A stretch of DNA of 46,738 nt, from NCBI GenBank assembly GCA_018053185.1, contig JAGPLX010000018.1, positions 1-46,738 on the forward strand. Direction: 5' to 3'. The first letter of the stretch is position 1. The number at the start of each line of letters is the position of its first letter. The notes beneath the pieces were generated by a model. The model made no database searches. It was not told the DNA's origin and saw nothing but the letters and a program-made list of their open reading frames with translations. This document shows positions 44,743 through 46,738 of this stretch, one piece after another. The position numbers and the translations under genes are program-made. This DNA comes from Syntrophobacteraceae bacterium. GTDB lineage: Bacteria; Desulfobacterota; Syntrophobacteria; Syntrophobacterales; Syntrophobacteraceae.

Positions 44743-45161
44743 GGCACTTTCCTTTTTTGTTGCCGATTTCTTGCCTGCTGATGCCCATGAACAGAGAATG
44801 ATTGCTCGAAATTTTCTCGGTAATCGCTTTTCTATATCAGACGTTTTGTCTCTATTACAATACCCTCCAGGGCATAATTAAAAATGATTGCTTGATTTTG
44901 AATAACTTTAGCAGCCGCTCAATATTCCATTGACAGACCCTCTCCGGCTTGACATGATTTCTTTTGCGGTCCGGCAAGCTCTGGAACGAAGCAGCGATTC
45001 CCGCTGACCTCTTAAGCGTTCGATTCTATTATGAAAATGTTCTAGGTTTTTCGTAAACTTTTCATAATGAAATCTAAGTAATTCAACAACTTAAGCCAAC
45101 CCTTAGCGGGAATTGCTGGGAACGAAGTGCGACCACCATCGAGAAAGGGGGTGGGGGGGGA
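44743..45161. promoter_or_regulatory. AT-rich divergent promoter region, mreB and carboxypeptidase
   Basis: About 420 bases, the most AT-rich of the window. For mreB (minus strand) TTGTAA 44855-44860 and TATAGA 44831-44836 are 18 apart. For the rightward gene TTGACA 44930-44935 and CATGAT 44953-44958 are 17 apart; a second -10-like CATAAT lies at 45063-45068. The rightward start has a GGGGGTGGGGGGGG purine run as ribosome site. Confidence 0.5.
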
Positions 45162-46715
45162 ATGAGGACTGCTGTCATGGGGAAAAAGGAATTATGGCTT
45201 TTCTGCGTATTGCTTTTGTCGGGTACGATCACCATGTCCCCCATGGCCCAGGGGAGTACCGGTCCGCTCAATTGTCGGGGTGCTATTCTTGTGGACGCCT
45301 CTGATGGAAGAGTCCTCTTCGAGCAGAATGCCGACGCTCCCATTCCACCTGCCTCCATCACCAAGGTCCTCACTCTTTACCTGGTTTTTGAAGCTATCCA
45401 GCAAGGCAGGCTGGAATCGTCGGATCTTGTCTACGTCAGCCAAAGAGCGGCCAGTGCCCCACCTACCCGCATGGGATTAAAAGCTGGAAGAACGGTGATC
45501 CTGGAGGATCTCCTCAAGGGCATGGCGGTGGTTTCCGGCAACGACGCGTGCATCGCCGTCGCGGAACATATGAGCGGGTCCGTGGAAGGTTTTGTGAGCC
45601 GTATGAATGCCAAGGCCAGGGAGTTGGGGATGACTCGAAGCCACTTCAAGAATCCCAACGGCCTGCCGGCCCAGGGACAAGTCACTACCGCAAGGGACGT
45701 TGCCAAGCTTTCCATGGCCTATCTTCGCCGTTTTCCCGACTGCCTCCATTTCCATTCCATGCGAACCTACACTTTCAACGGCACGACACGCCGTAATGCC
45801 AACGGGCTTCTAGGTACCTGCTACGGGGTGGACGGGATCAAGACGGGGTTCGTGTGTGCATCGGGATACAATCTGTCCGCTACGGCCAAAAGGGGGGATG
45901 TGCGACTCATCGCCGTCGTGCTGGGATCGCCCAGCCCCGCCGTCCGGGCCAGGGAAACCGCTAAACTCATCGAGGCGGGATTTGACAGTATCGAATCCGG
46001 ATCCTCCCAGGTGATGTTGGTCGAGGATTCCAGTCCAGGCAGGTCCGCCAGGATCACTTTTGCAGCGGGCGGCGGATCCGGTTCCTCCCGAAACCTGGCA
46101 AAGAAGAAGGCGAGAACCGAACAGAGAGCGGCTCTCAAGAAGTCCTCCCACTCTCGATTGACGGCTTCCGGATCGGAGAAAACGACTTGTTCTTCCGGGA
46201 AGAAAGGAAAATCCGCCACCGTAACCGCAAAGAAGGTCTCGAAGGAATCCGATTCGGGGAAAACCGCCGCAATATCCAAGAAGAACGAAACCACCGCGGC
46301 CCGGGTACGATCCCTGAAGCCGGTCTCGAAGGCCGGGGAGAAGACCGGTGCCCCAAAAGCCAGTTCGAAAAAGACGGCATCCAAGGGAAAACAGGATAAG
46401 GGAAAATCGGCCAAGGTTGCGGGAAAAACCAAAACCGCCCAGAATGCCGGAACATCTGACAAGATAAAGTCGTCCGGGAGCGTCCAGGCTGCGAGGACTT
46501 CAAAGAACACCGGGAAGGTGGCACCGTCTCCCAAGAACGCCCAGGCCCAAACCGCAAAGTCGAAATCCGCTGCGGAGAAACAGAAGAACGTCGCCGGGGG
46601 GGGCAACGGCAAAGTGAAAAGCAAGTCCGGTCAAACGGTCGAGACCCCCAAAAAGAGCGGGGTGGTGCACAAGTCTCACAAGGATCCCCAAGGAGCCGGG
46701 CAGAAATCGGGCTAG
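45162..46715 (+). CDS. D-alanyl-D-alanine carboxypeptidase (S11) with long lysine-rich tail
   Basis: A 517-residue precursor. A signal peptide (about 1-30) leads to the S11 penicillin-binding fold. The active-site S65-I-T-K68, S125-G-N127 and K227-T-G229 are all intact, so it should trim the terminal D-Ala of muropeptides in the periplasm. The fold ends near residue 300. The normal PBP5 C-terminal beta domain and amphipathic anchor are missing. Instead residues 311-517 are low-complexity, dominated by Lys, Ser, Ala, Thr and Gly, without domains. The tail may bind acidic envelope polymers, replacing the membrane anchor. It is divergent from mreB. ATG 45162 follows a poly-G run; ATG 45177 is an alternative. 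Confidence 0.88.
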   Translation: MRTAVMGKKELWLFCVLLLSGTITMSPMAQGSTGPLNCRGAILVDASDGRVLFEQNADAPIPPASITKVLTLYLVFEAIQQGRLESSDLVYVSQRAASAPPTRMGLKAGRTVILEDLLKGMAVVSGNDACIAVAEHMSGSVEGFVSRMNAKARELGMTRSHFKNPNGLPAQGQVTTARDVAKLSMAYLRRFPDCLHFHSMRTYTFNGTTRRNANGLLGTCYGVDGIKTGFVCASGYNLSATAKRGDVRLIAVVLGSPSPAVRARETAKLIEAGFDSIESGSSQVMLVEDSSPGRSARITFAAGGGSGSSRNLAKKKARTEQRAALKKSSHSRLTASGSEKTTCSSGKKGKSATVTAKKVSKESDSGKTAAISKKNETTAARVRSLKPVSKAGEKTGAPKASSKKTASKGKQDKGKSAKVAGKTKTAQNAGTSDKIKSSGSVQAARTSKNTGKVAPSPKNAQAQTAKSKSAAEKQKNVAGGGNGKVKSKSGQTVETPKKSGVVHKSHKDPQGAGQKSG

Positions 46716-46738
46716 TACAGCGTGGCTAAAATGGTCAC

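Noticed and set aside
1-46738. CRISPR array, tRNA or rRNA genes
   Set aside because: No regularly spaced repeats, no plausible T-loop plus acceptor pairing, and no rRNA signature found by reading both strands.

Overview
The window looks like a piece of the chromosome of a strictly anaerobic, GC-rich Gram-negative bacterium, most likely of the former Deltaproteobacteria (Desulfobacterota, Syntrophobacter/Desulfacinum-like). This is inference from gene content: lipid A and LPS-core enzymes, a TolC-type efflux operon, rubrerythrin and other ferritin-like proteins, NrfHA of the sulfate-reducer type, a bacterial GlnRS and alpha-type glutamine synthetase. No species is claimed. I see no CRISPR array, intact insertion sequence, rRNA or tRNA gene.

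Layout. 1-3.2 kb: a low-molecular-weight phosphatase, an MBL-fold hydrolase, a helical hypothetical protein and a YafK-like L,D-transpeptidase lipoprotein. 3.6-8.3 kb: an efflux operon, TetR regulator (with a clean palindromic operator) - TolC - EmrA-like adaptor - EmrB. Its adaptor gene is abnormal: the N-terminal third of an EmrA is joined in frame to most of a universal stress protein. 8.4-9.3 kb: a second L,D-transpeptidase. 9.8-11.8 kb: nrfHA, ammonia-forming nitrite reductase. 12.0-14.0 kb: thiM, a flavodoxin-like protein and rubrerythrin. 14.2-17.0 kb: a DUF3592 membrane protein and an ArnT/PMT-type glycosyltransferase. 17.4-21.7 kb: glnS, a small exported lysine-rich protein and glnA.

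21.7-27.4 kb: a leftward cluster that reads as a signalling unit: an NMT1/THI5-type periplasmic binding protein overlapping a Cache-HAMP-PP2C (SpoIIE-like) phosphatase, then a STAS antagonist, a DUF1786 ASKHA-like protein and an SGNH hydrolase. No ABC permease or ATPase is present, so the binding protein may be a sensor. 27.8-30.1 kb: a lone GspE/PilB ATPase and a ferritin-like protein, convergent.

30.6-43.4 kb: a 13-kb leftward array with mostly overlapping or closely spaced genes: hyuA-like, histone-deacetylase-like (with a C-terminal zinc-ribbon-like tail), rlmN, hisI, hisG, a TPR-SPOR lipoprotein, an aminotransferase, engB, lpxL, waaC-like heptosyltransferase, an LPS-core kinase and a GT2 glycosyltransferase. 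It has a good sigma70-type promoter ahead of hyuA. 43.7-46.7 kb: mreB (with a convincing terminator) diverges from a D-Ala-D-Ala carboxypeptidase whose last ~200 residues are a lysine-rich low-complexity tail. Envelope and cell-wall functions are the dominant theme of the window.
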